A stretch of 7,698 bases of DNA from JALHSV01 sp964553535 (lineage in GTDB: Bacteria; Nitrospirota; Thermodesulfovibrionia; Thermodesulfovibrionales; SM23-35): assembly GCA_964553535.1 (NCBI GenBank), contig CAZKLK010000088.1, forward strand, positions 1 through 7,698. The letters run 5' to 3'. The notes under the pieces are model-generated. The model was given only the letters and a program-made list of their open reading frames with translations, was not told the origin of the DNA and searched no databases. The position numbers and the translations under genes were made by a program. This document shows positions 1 to 6,371 of the stretch, in pieces (the stretch's first letter is position 1; each line of letters starts with the position of its first letter).

Positions 1-56
1 AATAAAAGAATGAACAATTCCTATCCACAAGGTTCCCAGAAGAGGCAAAATAAAAA

Positions 57-62
57 AAGGAG
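57..62 (+). promoter_or_regulatory. Shine-Dalgarno that fixes the TTG start of gnnA
   Basis: AAGGAG lies six bases before a TTG codon at 69. The same frame has a TAA at 51-53 and no ATG or GTG between that stop and 69. The next in-frame GTG would remove part of the Rossmann glycine motif. TTG at 69 is therefore the only start that keeps the cofactor fold. Confidence 0.8.
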
Positions 63-68
63 CGTCTT

Positions 69-1007
69 TTGGCAGTTAAGGTAGGCGTCATTGGGGTGGG
101 GTATCTTGGACAGCACCACGCAAGAATCTATTCGGAGATAGAAGGAGCGGAGCTCGTAGGTATCGCCGATATCCACAGGGAGAAGGCAGATGCAATCGCG
201 GGACTTTATCGGTGCGCGGCAATGTATGATTTCAGGGACTTGTTTGACGGCGTCGATGCGCTGAGCATTGTCACACCAACAACAACGCATTTCCAGATAG
301 CCCTTGATTGCCTGAAAGCGGGGAAGGATATACTTATAGAGAAACCAATAACCGCCACCGTTGAAGAAGCCGATTGCCTGATAAGAGAATCCGAGAAATC
401 CGGGTGTATTATTCAGGTCGGGCATATTGAACGCTATAATCCTGCTATCCTTTCCGCATCCGGCCTGTTTAAGGGTCCGGTCTTTATTGAATCGGAACGG
501 CTGTCGCCTTTTCTGGGAAGGGGGACCGATGTTGACGTGACACTCGACCTGATGATTCACGACATCGATATCATATTGAGTCTGACCGGCGCCCCGGTGG
601 GGGAGATAAGGGCTGTTGGCGCCAAAGTGCTGACCGACAGAATTGATGTCGCAAATGCCTGGCTTGAATTCGAAAACGGCTGCACCGCCCTTGCGACTGT
701 CAGCCGCCTGGCACCTGAAAAGCAGAGAAGGCTAAAGGTATGCCAGGAAGATTCATATATAACGATCGATTACCAGAGCTCCGAAATAAAACAGTACCGC
801 AAAAATGAAAATGGGATATCTGTCGATGTTATAACCCCGGAGAAAAAAGAGCCCCTTAAAGAGGAGCTGAAGGATTTCATCCGGTGCGTCAGGGAACGAA
901 GCAGACCGATGGTTTCTGCTGTTGAAGGAAGAAATGCACTGAAGGTAGTCTCGCAGATTACTGAGAAAATAAGAATTCAGAGGAAATTGTATGATCCCAA
1001 TGGTTGA
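69..1007 (+). CDS. gnnA: Gfo/Idh/MocA-family NAD-dependent sugar-nucleotide dehydrogenase, GnnA-like
   Basis: Likely cytosolic oxidoreductase that oxidises the 3''-hydroxyl of UDP-GlcNAc to a ketone, the first step toward UDP-GlcNAc3N for lipid A. The 312-residue protein opens with a Rossmann fold, with GVGYLG at residues 9-14. The family's EKP signature is at 91-93 (Lys92 the expected catalytic lysine), GHIERYNP starts at 118, and the active-site helix has HD at 164-165. Length is normal for the family. It starts with TTG behind a good ribosome site, and its end overlaps the next gene by 17 bp. Family assignment is firm. The GnnA role is inferred from the paired aminotransferase and the lipid A genes downstream; gnnA and gnnB lie between lpxA and lpxB in Acidithiobacillus ferrooxidans. 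The main alternative is a WbpB-like enzyme of O-antigen synthesis. Confidence 0.83.
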   Translation: MAVKVGVIGVGYLGQHHARIYSEIEGAELVGIADIHREKADAIAGLYRCAAMYDFRDLFDGVDALSIVTPTTTHFQIALDCLKAGKDILIEKPITATVEEADCLIRESEKSGCIIQVGHIERYNPAILSASGLFKGPVFIESERLSPFLGRGTDVDVTLDLMIHDIDIILSLTGAPVGEIRAVGAKVLTDRIDVANAWLEFENGCTALATVSRLAPEKQRRLKVCQEDSYITIDYQSSEIKQYRKNENGISVDVITPEKKEPLKEELKDFIRCVRERSRPMVSAVEGRNALKVVSQITEKIRIQRKLYDPNG

Positions 1008-2082
1008 TTTAAAGAAACAGTTTCAGGGAATCAGGGGAGAGATAATTGCTGTTCTGAACGAGATTCTGGAAAGCAGCCATTACGTTCTCGGCTCTAAAGT
1101 ATCCGCCTTCGAAAAGATGGCTGCAGAATTTCTCAGCGTGAAGGAGGCAATAGGCGTTGCGTCGGGGACAGATGCCCTCCATCTTGCCATCGATGCGATG
1201 GGAATTGGTGAGGGTGATGAAGTCATTACAACCCCGTTTACTTTTTTTGCCACAGCAGAGGCGATTCTTTACACGGGCGCCACGCCGGTTTTCGCCGATA
1301 TCCAGCCCGATACCCTGAATATCGATCCGGAAGAGATTGAAGCGCATTTATCACCAAGAACAAAGGCGGTTTTGCCGGTCCATCTTTTTGGTCATCCCTG
1401 TGATATGAAAAAGGTTCTCAAAATAGCAGAGAAACACAGGATCAAAGTAGTAGAGGATTGCGCACAGGCCTTTGGCGCGAAGTCAAACGGCCGGGCACTC
1501 GGAAGCATCGGCGACGCAGGCTGTTTCAGTTTTTATCCCAGCAAGAATCTTGGCGGTTACGGTGACGGCGGCTTGATAACAATCAATAACCTGCGGCTGG
1601 CTGCTTTGATCCGGGAGCTGAGGAACCATGGTTCAAAAGGTTCCTACAGACACAGGAGGGTTGGGTATAACAGCAGGCTGGATGAAATACAGGCAGGAAT
1701 ACTGCTCGTAAAAATTAAGCATATAGAAGATTACAACGAAAAGAGAAGACAGCATGCGCGCCTGTATAGTGAACTTCTGAGAAATGTGGTTCAGTGCCCG
1801 GTTGAAAAGGAAGGCGCATATCACGTTTATCATCAGTACACGATTTCCACACGTAAAAGAGACCTGATTCAGAAAAAATTAAGGGAGAAAGGAATCTCTT
1901 CTGTTGTTTACTATCCCGTGCCCCTGCACCTGCAAGAGGCGATGAAATTTCTGGGGTACCGCAGGGGCGACTTCCCGGCAGCAGAGAAAGCTGCGCGGGA
2001 AGTGCTCTCGCTTCCCATGTATCCGGAGCTGGAAGAAAAGACAATCAGGATGATATGCCAAATAATCAAGAGCAGCGTCTGA
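991..2082 (+). CDS. gnnB: DegT/DnrJ/EryC1/StrS aminotransferase, GnnB-like
   Basis: PLP-dependent sugar aminotransferase predicted to transfer an amino group to the 3''-keto sugar made by the preceding enzyme, giving UDP-GlcNAc3N. The 363-residue protein shows the fold type I landmarks in order: SGTDAL at 58-63 (phosphate-binding region), the PFTFFAT block at 82-88, VVEDCAQAFGA at 153-163 with Asp156 expected to contact the pyridine nitrogen, and SFYPSKNLGGYGDGG at 180-194 with Lys185 as the Schiff-base lysine. Start ATG 991 has AGAGGA at 979-984; a second ATG at 1000 is less well spaced. It overlaps gnnA by 17 bp, which suggests coupling. Residues expected for catalysis are present. The exact substrate is inferred from context; WbpE-type or other sugar aminotransferases remain possible. 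Confidence 0.85.
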   Translation: MIPMVDLKKQFQGIRGEIIAVLNEILESSHYVLGSKVSAFEKMAAEFLSVKEAIGVASGTDALHLAIDAMGIGEGDEVITTPFTFFATAEAILYTGATPVFADIQPDTLNIDPEEIEAHLSPRTKAVLPVHLFGHPCDMKKVLKIAEKHRIKVVEDCAQAFGAKSNGRALGSIGDAGCFSFYPSKNLGGYGDGGLITINNLRLAALIRELRNHGSKGSYRHRRVGYNSRLDEIQAGILLVKIKHIEDYNEKRRQHARLYSELLRNVVQCPVEKEGAYHVYHQYTISTRKRDLIQKKLREKGISSVVYYPVPLHLQEAMKFLGYRRGDFPAAEKAAREVLSLPMYPELEEKTIRMICQIIKSSV

Positions 2083-2130
2083 TTGAGTGATAAGAATATC
2101 CTCGTAATAGTCTGCGCACTCGGCTGTTAT

Positions 2131-2169
2131 TTCCGCCCCCGTCTTCACGAGGGCAAACTCCGGCGGGAA
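2131..2169. repeat. Imperfect hairpin, REP-like
   Basis: TTCCGCC at 2131-2137 pairs with GGCGGGAA at 2162-2169 with one bulged G. Inside, CGT at 2140-2142 pairs with ACG at 2147-2149 around a CTTC loop, and the flanking C run pairs with GGG at 2151-2153 with a bulged A. No T-run follows on either strand, so it is not a standard intrinsic terminator. It could be a transcript-stabilising or REP-type element at the 3' end of the gnn transcript. Confidence 0.45.
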
Positions 2170-2189
2170 TGCAAATAGAGCGGGAACAG

Positions 2190-2214
2190 ATGCCCGATTA
2201 AGCTTTTCGGGCGT
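2190..2214. repeat. Inverted repeat with a HindIII-like centre
   Basis: GCCCGA at 2192-2197 pairs with TCGGGC at 2207-2212 across a 9-base loop that contains AAGCTT. One wobble and one A-T pair extend the stem outward to 2190 and 2214. There is no T-tract after it. Its function is unknown. Confidence 0.45.
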
Positions 2215-2277
2215 GACAAATACAACTATAAGAATCTGTGATTATTATTTTAGGACTGTTCATAATACCTCCTGCCC

Positions 2278-2292
2278 TAATGCCGGGCATTA
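2278..2292. promoter_or_regulatory. Perfect palindrome immediately upstream of lpxB
   Basis: TAATGCC (2278-2284) and GGCATTA (2286-2292) are exact inverted copies around a single G. The palindrome ends four bases before the lpxB ATG and occupies the place where a Shine-Dalgarno would normally sit; none is visible there. It could be an operator for a dimeric regulator, or an RNA hairpin limiting ribosome access. The palindrome is seen directly; the role is inference. Confidence 0.4.
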
Positions 2293-2296
2293 ATCA

Positions 2297-3550
2297 ATGA
2301 CTACTGTCATGATTCTCGCGGGTGAGAGCTCCGGGGAATTGTACGGTTCGCTTCTCGCCATGGAACTAAAGAAAAGACGCCCCGATCTGCACATTGCCGG
2401 TATCGGGGGAAGCAGGATGCGGGAAGCCGGCGTGGAACTTATAGCTCATATATCCGACGCCTTCGGACTTATCGAAGCCTTTTCTTCCCTCGCAAAAATT
2501 CGGACTGCGCTCAAATATGCAAAAGAAGCTTTGGACAAATACAGGCCCCGGGTTGTCATCCCGATCGATTATCCTGATTTCAATCTGAGAGTTGCAACGA
2601 CGGCGAAGTCCCGTGGGTCGAAGATCCTATACTATGTCAGCCCTCAAGTGTGGGCATGGCGCAAAGGCAGGATAAAAAAGATCGCAGCTCTCGTTGACAG
2701 GATGGCGGTTATTCTGCCGTTCGAGGAAAAGATTTACCGGGACGCCGGAGTTGAATGTGAGTTTGTCGGCCATCCGGTTCTTGAGGAAATAGAAGCGGTA
2801 TTGCGGACAAATGACAGATATCGGATTTCAGGCATCAGAAGTCCGAAATCACAAATCCCAGGTCAGCAGACCTGCGGCTTTTTGAACACCGCTGGAAACT
2901 ATGAAATCCGGGCATACTATAAGTCCGCAATTGGTATGGATCCTGATCGACCGCTGCTCGCCATTCTTCCCGGAAGCAGGCCGAGTGAATTGAGCAGGCA
3001 TTTCCCCCTGATTATCGATACCATAAGACAATTGAGGCACGATTATGAGATATCCGCAGCTATGAACTATCAAATCTGCGTTCCACTTGCGCCCAGTACG
3101 GATGTGGGAAAATACAAAACGCACCTCGATAACCTCCGGCGGCAGAATGTTGCCATCAGGAAGGGCGAGGCGGTAAGAGTGCTTGCTGCGTCCGATCTGG
3201 CTGTCGTTGCCTCCGGCACAGCCACCCTTCAGACGGCATTGCTCGAAGTTCCTATGGTTGTTATATATAAACTTTCGCCCCTGACGTATCAACTCGGCAA
3301 AAGAATCGTCAAAGTGAAGCACGTTTCACTGGTCAATATTCTTTCCGGCAGGGAGGTTGTCCGGGAACTTTTGCAGGAAAGCGCCCGTCCTGATGAAATC
3401 ATAGGAGAATTGAAGAAGATCATGTTCGACAAACAGCACAGCGACGCCATGATTGCTGAGCTCCGTAAAATCAAAAACCAATTTGCCGGGAAAAAACCTT
3501 CAGAGCGGGTCGCTGAGATCGTGATGGAAATGATCGGCGGAAGTTCATAG
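2297..3550 (+). CDS. lpxB: Lipid-A-disaccharide synthase LpxB with an in-frame insertion
   Basis: Peripheral inner-membrane GT-B glycosyltransferase that joins UDP-2,3-diacyl-glucosamine (or its diamino analogue) and lipid X into the beta-1,6 disaccharide, releasing UDP. Family motifs in order: AGESSGE at 8-14, DYPDFNLR at 91-98, YYVSPQVWAWRKGR at 112-125, FVGHP at 156-160, LPGSR at 224-228 and ASGTATLQTAL at 305-315. At 417 residues it is about 35 longer than the E. coli enzyme. Almost all the excess lies between FVGHP and the GMDPD segment, at about residues 170-211, where the DNA is palindromic. The conserved late motif reads SLVNILSGREVVRELLQ (344-360), with non-proline residues at two positions where many homologues have proline. 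An in-frame stop at 2291-2293 rules out a longer start. ATG 2297 has no clear ribosome site. A 16-nt gap leads to waaA. Confidence 0.95.
   Translation: MTTVMILAGESSGELYGSLLAMELKKRRPDLHIAGIGGSRMREAGVELIAHISDAFGLIEAFSSLAKIRTALKYAKEALDKYRPRVVIPIDYPDFNLRVATTAKSRGSKILYYVSPQVWAWRKGRIKKIAALVDRMAVILPFEEKIYRDAGVECEFVGHPVLEEIEAVLRTNDRYRISGIRSPKSQIPGQQTCGFLNTAGNYEIRAYYKSAIGMDPDRPLLAILPGSRPSELSRHFPLIIDTIRQLRHDYEISAAMNYQICVPLAPSTDVGKYKTHLDNLRRQNVAIRKGEAVRVLAASDLAVVASGTATLQTALLEVPMVVIYKLSPLTYQLGKRIVKVKHVSLVNILSGREVVRELLQESARPDEIIGELKKIMFDKQHSDAMIAELRKIKNQFAGKKPSERVAEIVMEMIGGSS
2822..2910. repeat. 89-bp palindromic segment inside lpxB
   Basis: CGGATTTCA (2822-2830) and TGAAATCCG (2902-2910) are perfect 9-bp inverted repeats. 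At the centre, CAGGTC (2859-2864) and GACCTG (2869-2874) form a second stem around AGCA. The two inverted repeats share almost the same axis (2866 versus 2866.5), so the unit is symmetric. The segment is translated in frame as part of the extra loop of LpxB at about residues 176-204. Its sequence style, with GAAATC and AAATCCC blocks, looks like intergenic repeat DNA. No clear target-site duplication is visible at its edges. Confidence 0.65.
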
Positions 3551-3566
3551 TAACGAATATTCTGAT

Positions 3567-4832
3567 ATGTACTTTTTCTATACCCTTTTATATATTGTTG
3601 TCTTGATATTCATCCTGCCTTTTGAGTATTTCAAAAAGCCGCCTGACATCAGGAAGAGATGGCTGAAGGAGAAGTTTGGATTTTATCCTTCAGCCTGCAT
3701 CCCATATCCCGCATCTTGCATATGGGTTCACGCCGTTTCGGTCGGCGAGGTGATGTCTGCCATCCCTCTCATCAGCAGCTTAAGAGCTGCATATCCTGCC
3801 CACAGCATAATACTGTCAACAATCACCGATACCGGGCAGAAGGTTGCAATGGAAAAATCACCCGGCGGGACGAAGATTATTTATCTTCCATTTGACATCC
3901 CTTTTATTCTGAAATCCGTCATTCATAAGATGAATCCAGAGCTTCTCATTATTATCGAGACAGAGTTATGGCCTAATCTGCTCAGGGCATTCAGAAATTC
4001 CGGCATCCCCGTGACTATGCTGAATGGAAGAATCTCTGAAAAATCGTTCCGCGGCTATAAGAAGATATCCTTTTTCATGAAAAAAGTGCTTTTCTCCGTG
4101 GATTCCTTCGGGGTGCAGAATGAGGAATATGCTGAGAGATTAAGAAGCCTCGGAGCAGACAGCAGAAAGATTCATATTACAGGGAATTTCAAGTTCGACG
4201 CAAACCACCCAGCGCAGAGTCCGCCATGGACGTCGTCTGTTGGGAAGCCTGTTATCGTTGCAGGCAGCACGCATGAAGGGGAAGAGGAACTCTTGACTAC
4301 GGCATTTACTGATCTCAAAAGAGACTTCCCGGATATCAATCTCATTATTGCGCCAAGACACCCGGAGAGATTCGGGCGTGTCGAGGATATCCTGAGAGCG
4401 CGCGGCATGGAATTTTTAAAACGCTCGGAACTTAACGAAAAAAAGAGCCCGGACTCAATCCATGGCAGAATTATTCTCCTCGACAGTGTTGGAGAACTGT
4501 CTTCAGTTTACGGCATCTCCACAATCGCGGTTATCGGGAAAAGCTTCAGAGGACACGGCGGTCAGAACCCGCTTGAGCCGGCATACTGGGGGATTCCTAT
4601 AGTATGCGGCCCCCATATGGAGAATTTTCCGGTCATCCGGGATTTCTATCGTGCCGGCGCAGCCGTCGAAGTGACTGAAGAAATACTCCCCCGCATTCTG
4701 AGAGATATGCTTCTTTCCCCTGAAAGAGCCGGAGAAATCGGACTTAACGCCCGGAAGATTTATCAGATGAATACAGGTGCTGTTGAAAGGGCAATGAAGA
4801 TTATAGCAGAGTATATTTCTGTGTCACGATGA
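3567..4832 (+). CDS. waaA: 3-deoxy-D-manno-octulosonic acid (Kdo) transferase WaaA
   Basis: Inner-membrane-anchored GT-B enzyme (GT30) that transfers Kdo from CMP-Kdo to tetraacyl lipid IVA, the first core-sugar step. An N-terminal hydrophobic anchor covers roughly residues 3-20. HAVSVGE at 55-61 carries Glu61, the expected catalytic base, and ETELWPN at 131-137 is a second signature. In the C-terminal half are GSTHEGEEE at 233-241, PRHPERF at 263-269 and GHGGQNPLEPAYWG at 329-342. At 421 residues it matches the usual length. A short repeat-like loop, SACIPYPASCI (42-52), precedes the first motif. Start ATG 3567 lacks an obvious ribosome site and follows lpxB by 16 nt; the end overlaps the next start by ATGA. 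Number of Kdo residues added cannot be read from sequence. Confidence 0.95.
   Translation: MYFFYTLLYIVVLIFILPFEYFKKPPDIRKRWLKEKFGFYPSACIPYPASCIWVHAVSVGEVMSAIPLISSLRAAYPAHSIILSTITDTGQKVAMEKSPGGTKIIYLPFDIPFILKSVIHKMNPELLIIIETELWPNLLRAFRNSGIPVTMLNGRISEKSFRGYKKISFFMKKVLFSVDSFGVQNEEYAERLRSLGADSRKIHITGNFKFDANHPAQSPPWTSSVGKPVIVAGSTHEGEEELLTTAFTDLKRDFPDINLIIAPRHPERFGRVEDILRARGMEFLKRSELNEKKSPDSIHGRIILLDSVGELSSVYGISTIAVIGKSFRGHGGQNPLEPAYWGIPIVCGPHMENFPVIRDFYRAGAAVEVTEEILPRILRDMLLSPERAGEIGLNARKIYQMNTGAVERAMKIIAEYISVSR
3701..3726. repeat. Small palindromic segment inside waaA
   Basis: CCCATAT (3701-3707) and ATATGGG (3720-3726) are perfect 7-bp inverted repeats around a 12-base loop. GCAT occurs three times in and beside it. 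It encodes the Ile/Pro/Tyr/Cys-rich loop before the HAVSVGE motif. That loop is only about three residues longer than in E. coli WaaA, so an insertion is less certain here than in lpxB. Confidence 0.45.
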
Positions 4833-5287
4833 AATATGTGTTGAATATAAAAGATTACATTCTCAGATTCAGCAAAAAGGGACTGACACCGCATGAGATA
4901 TCCCTTGGCGTTGCCGTCGGCATATTTATCGCCTTTATTCCGCTGTTTGGCACTCATACCATAACGGCGATAGCCCTTGCGTCTTTGCTGCGGGTCAACA
5001 CCCTGATCGTGCTTCTCGGCGCACAAATATCAAACCCCTTAACTTTCCCGCTGCAGCTTTTTATCAGCGCTGAGGTCGGAAGTTTTATTCTAAACGGAAA
5101 GTTCCTCGAGATAAAGATTGCCGGGGGGATAAATTATTTTGATCATTATTTGCTGCCCATACTGATTGGAAGCCTGGTGCTCGGTATCCTTTTTTCCTTC
5201 TTATCATTTTTTCTTGTCAAAAGGTTGCTGCGCCAAATGAACATGAATAAAAAGGATATACAAAAAAACACCAATGATACTGTTTGA
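4829..5287 (+). CDS. DUF2062 family small inner-membrane protein
   Basis: Integral membrane protein of 152 residues whose biochemical role is unknown. The DUF2062 signature is visible: a hydrophobic stretch with GIFIAFIPLFGTHT at 31-44, a second at about 45-65, then QISNPLTFP at 66-74. A third hydrophobic helix runs from about 108 to 130 and is followed by a basic, Lys/Asn-rich tail that should face the cytoplasm. The start overlaps the waaA stop as ATGA (4829-4832), and the end overlaps lpxK by 14 bp. The tight position between two lipid A enzymes suggests a supporting role in the envelope, but nothing in the sequence shows an active site. No Shine-Dalgarno is apparent, which fits translational coupling. 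Confidence 0.85.
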   Translation: MKYVLNIKDYILRFSKKGLTPHEISLGVAVGIFIAFIPLFGTHTITAIALASLLRVNTLIVLLGAQISNPLTFPLQLFISAEVGSFILNGKFLEIKIAGGINYFDHYLLPILIGSLVLGILFSFLSFFLVKRLLRQMNMNKKDIQKNTNDTV

Positions 5288-6371
5288 GTACTTTTACTAT
5301 ATTGGATATTCAATAAAGAAAAGTTGTTCTGCAAGGAATCGGAAAAGACTGCCGTTGCCGGTAATAAGCATTGGAAATCTGACGCTCGGAGGCACTGGAA
5401 AAACGCCGGCAGCAATGGCTCTGGCCAGGAAGGCATCCGAGACCGGTTTGTATCCCTGCATTCTCACAAGAGGATATAAAGGCCGGGCTCATGGTCCCTG
5501 TTTCGTAAGCAAGGGCGAGGGGCCGTTGCTTGATGCATCTCAGGCGGGAGATGAAGCGGTACTCTTGGCAGAGAGACTTTCGGGTGTTCCCATTGTCAAA
5601 GGGAAGAACAGATATGAAGCAGGGATGTTCATTCTTGAAAAGCTCAAATTCCAAAACTCGAATTTTAAAGCTCCTAATCTCTTTATTCTCGATGACGGAT
5701 TTCAGCACTGGGCTCTGCACAGGGATAAAGACATCCTCCTAATTGATTCCACAAATCCCTTTGGCAACAGAAAACTCTTTCCATTGGGGCCACTTCGGGA
5801 GCCACTCTCCGCAATGAAAAGGGCAGACATTATTGTAATAACAAATGCCTTTTCACCTTATCTCTCCCCCTCTGAAAGAGACGGCAAGGCAGAAAGCGCC
5901 GAGAGCCGCGAATCAAGCATCAGGAGTCTGGCCGGAGAAATAAGACCATACGCACCGTCAGCGCCGCTCTATTTCGCTCATCACCGTCCGACAGCATTTA
6001 TAAAAACGTCAGGGAATACCTTAAGTCTTTCTGAAACGAGCAATAAGAAAGTATTCGCCTTCTGCGGCATCGGTAACCCGAAACCCTTTAAAGACACCCT
6101 CTTTCCTCTAATCGGAGAACTAAAAGGGCTGATGGTTTTTAAGGATCATCACCAGTATAATAATGCTGAAATTCGTATGATAACAGGCAATGCGGAGAAG
6201 AGCGGAGCAGATTGGATTGTTACGACTGAAAAGGATATAATGAGACTGAAAACTTTTTCACTGCCGGATAATGTGCTGGCATTACGCATTGAGTTTGATA
6301 TTGATGAGAAATTTTTTGACGATGTATTGGATCGGCGGAGGGAATTATCATGGTTAAGCACATCAATGTAA
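5274..6371 (+). CDS. lpxK: Tetraacyldisaccharide 4'-kinase LpxK
   Basis: Membrane-associated P-loop kinase that uses ATP to phosphorylate the 4' position of the lipid A disaccharide, giving lipid IVA. SIGNLTLGGTGKTP at 32-45 holds the Walker A loop (Lys43). RGYKG is at 66-70, DDGFQH at 140-145 carries the metal/catalytic aspartates, GPLREP at 172-177, GIGNPKPF at 265-272, DHHQYN at 291-296 and TTEKD at 317-321. At 365 residues it is longer than E. coli LpxK (328), even though its N-terminus before the P-loop is shorter. Extra residues lie just before DDGFQH (around 124-135, repeat-like) and in a charged Ser/Glu/Arg-rich linker (about 197-225). The gene overlaps DUF2062 by 14 bp and yjbQ by 22 bp. 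Confidence 0.95.
   Translation: MILFEYFYYIGYSIKKSCSARNRKRLPLPVISIGNLTLGGTGKTPAAMALARKASETGLYPCILTRGYKGRAHGPCFVSKGEGPLLDASQAGDEAVLLAERLSGVPIVKGKNRYEAGMFILEKLKFQNSNFKAPNLFILDDGFQHWALHRDKDILLIDSTNPFGNRKLFPLGPLREPLSAMKRADIIVITNAFSPYLSPSERDGKAESAESRESSIRSLAGEIRPYAPSAPLYFAHHRPTAFIKTSGNTLSLSETSNKKVFAFCGIGNPKPFKDTLFPLIGELKGLMVFKDHHQYNNAEIRMITGNAEKSGADWIVTTEKDIMRLKTFSLPDNVLALRIEFDIDEKFFDDVLDRRRELSWLSTSM
5641..5672. repeat. Short palindromic AT-rich segment inside lpxK
   Basis: AAATTC (5646-5651) and GAATTT (5660-5665) are inverted copies around an 8-base loop, and AGCT blocks at 5641-5644 and 5669-5672 extend the symmetry outward. The segment encodes KLKFQNSNFKA just before the conserved DDGFQH motif, where LpxK proteins usually have a shorter link. 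The reading frame is kept. Confidence 0.45.
6337..6342 (+). promoter_or_regulatory. Shine-Dalgarno for yjbQ inside lpxK
   Basis: GGAGGG lies seven bases before ATG 6350, within the last codons of lpxK. It is the strongest ribosome site among the downstream genes and supports a start that overlaps lpxK by 22 bp. Confidence 0.7.

Larger units (their letters stand above)
2083..2296. other. Structured 214-bp gap between gnnB and lpxB
   Basis: This is the only sizeable gap in the gene block. It contains an imperfect hairpin at 2131-2169, a second inverted repeat at 2190-2214 and a perfect palindrome at 2278-2292. Minus-strand AGGAGGT at 2267-2273 precedes a minus ATG at 2263-2261; that frame ends after 21 codons at 2198. 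Another minus frame is open from 2241 through this gap and on into the antisense of gnnB. A weak promoter-like pair, GTGATT at 2238-2243 and CATAAT at 2261-2266 with 17 bases between, could drive lpxB, but it is poor evidence. The gap is longer than any other junction here, so it may hold an internal promoter or the remains of inserted DNA. Confidence 0.5.

Noticed and set aside
1..56. Possible tail of an upstream gene (stops at 3-5 and 11-13 in two frames).
   Set aside because: Too few codons are visible to identify any protein. An lpxA or lpxI gene upstream is plausible but cannot be seen.
1879..2148. Minus-strand open frame of 89 codons across the end of gnnB.
   Set aside because: Most of it is antisense to conserved gnnB codons. 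Only the part in the gap is of interest, and that is reported separately.
2238..2266. Promoter-like pair GTGATT / CATAAT with 17-base spacing upstream of lpxB.
   Set aside because: The -35 matches the consensus at only three of six positions, so it is no better than chance in an AT-rich gap. It is mentioned only as a possibility.
3055..3080. Another possible small insertion in lpxB, with CGCAG/CTGCG arms.
   Set aside because: The inverted repeat is only 5 bp and the protein gains about five residues, within normal loop variation.
2849..3322. Long minus-strand open frame of 157 codons within lpxB.
   Set aside because: It is a shadow of lpxB with no recognisable protein features and no ribosome site; lpxB has all family motifs in the other strand.
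5862..5950. Charged Ser/Glu/Arg-rich linker in lpxK as a further repeat insertion.
   Set aside because: No clear inverted or direct repeat was found, and this part of LpxK is variable in length among families.
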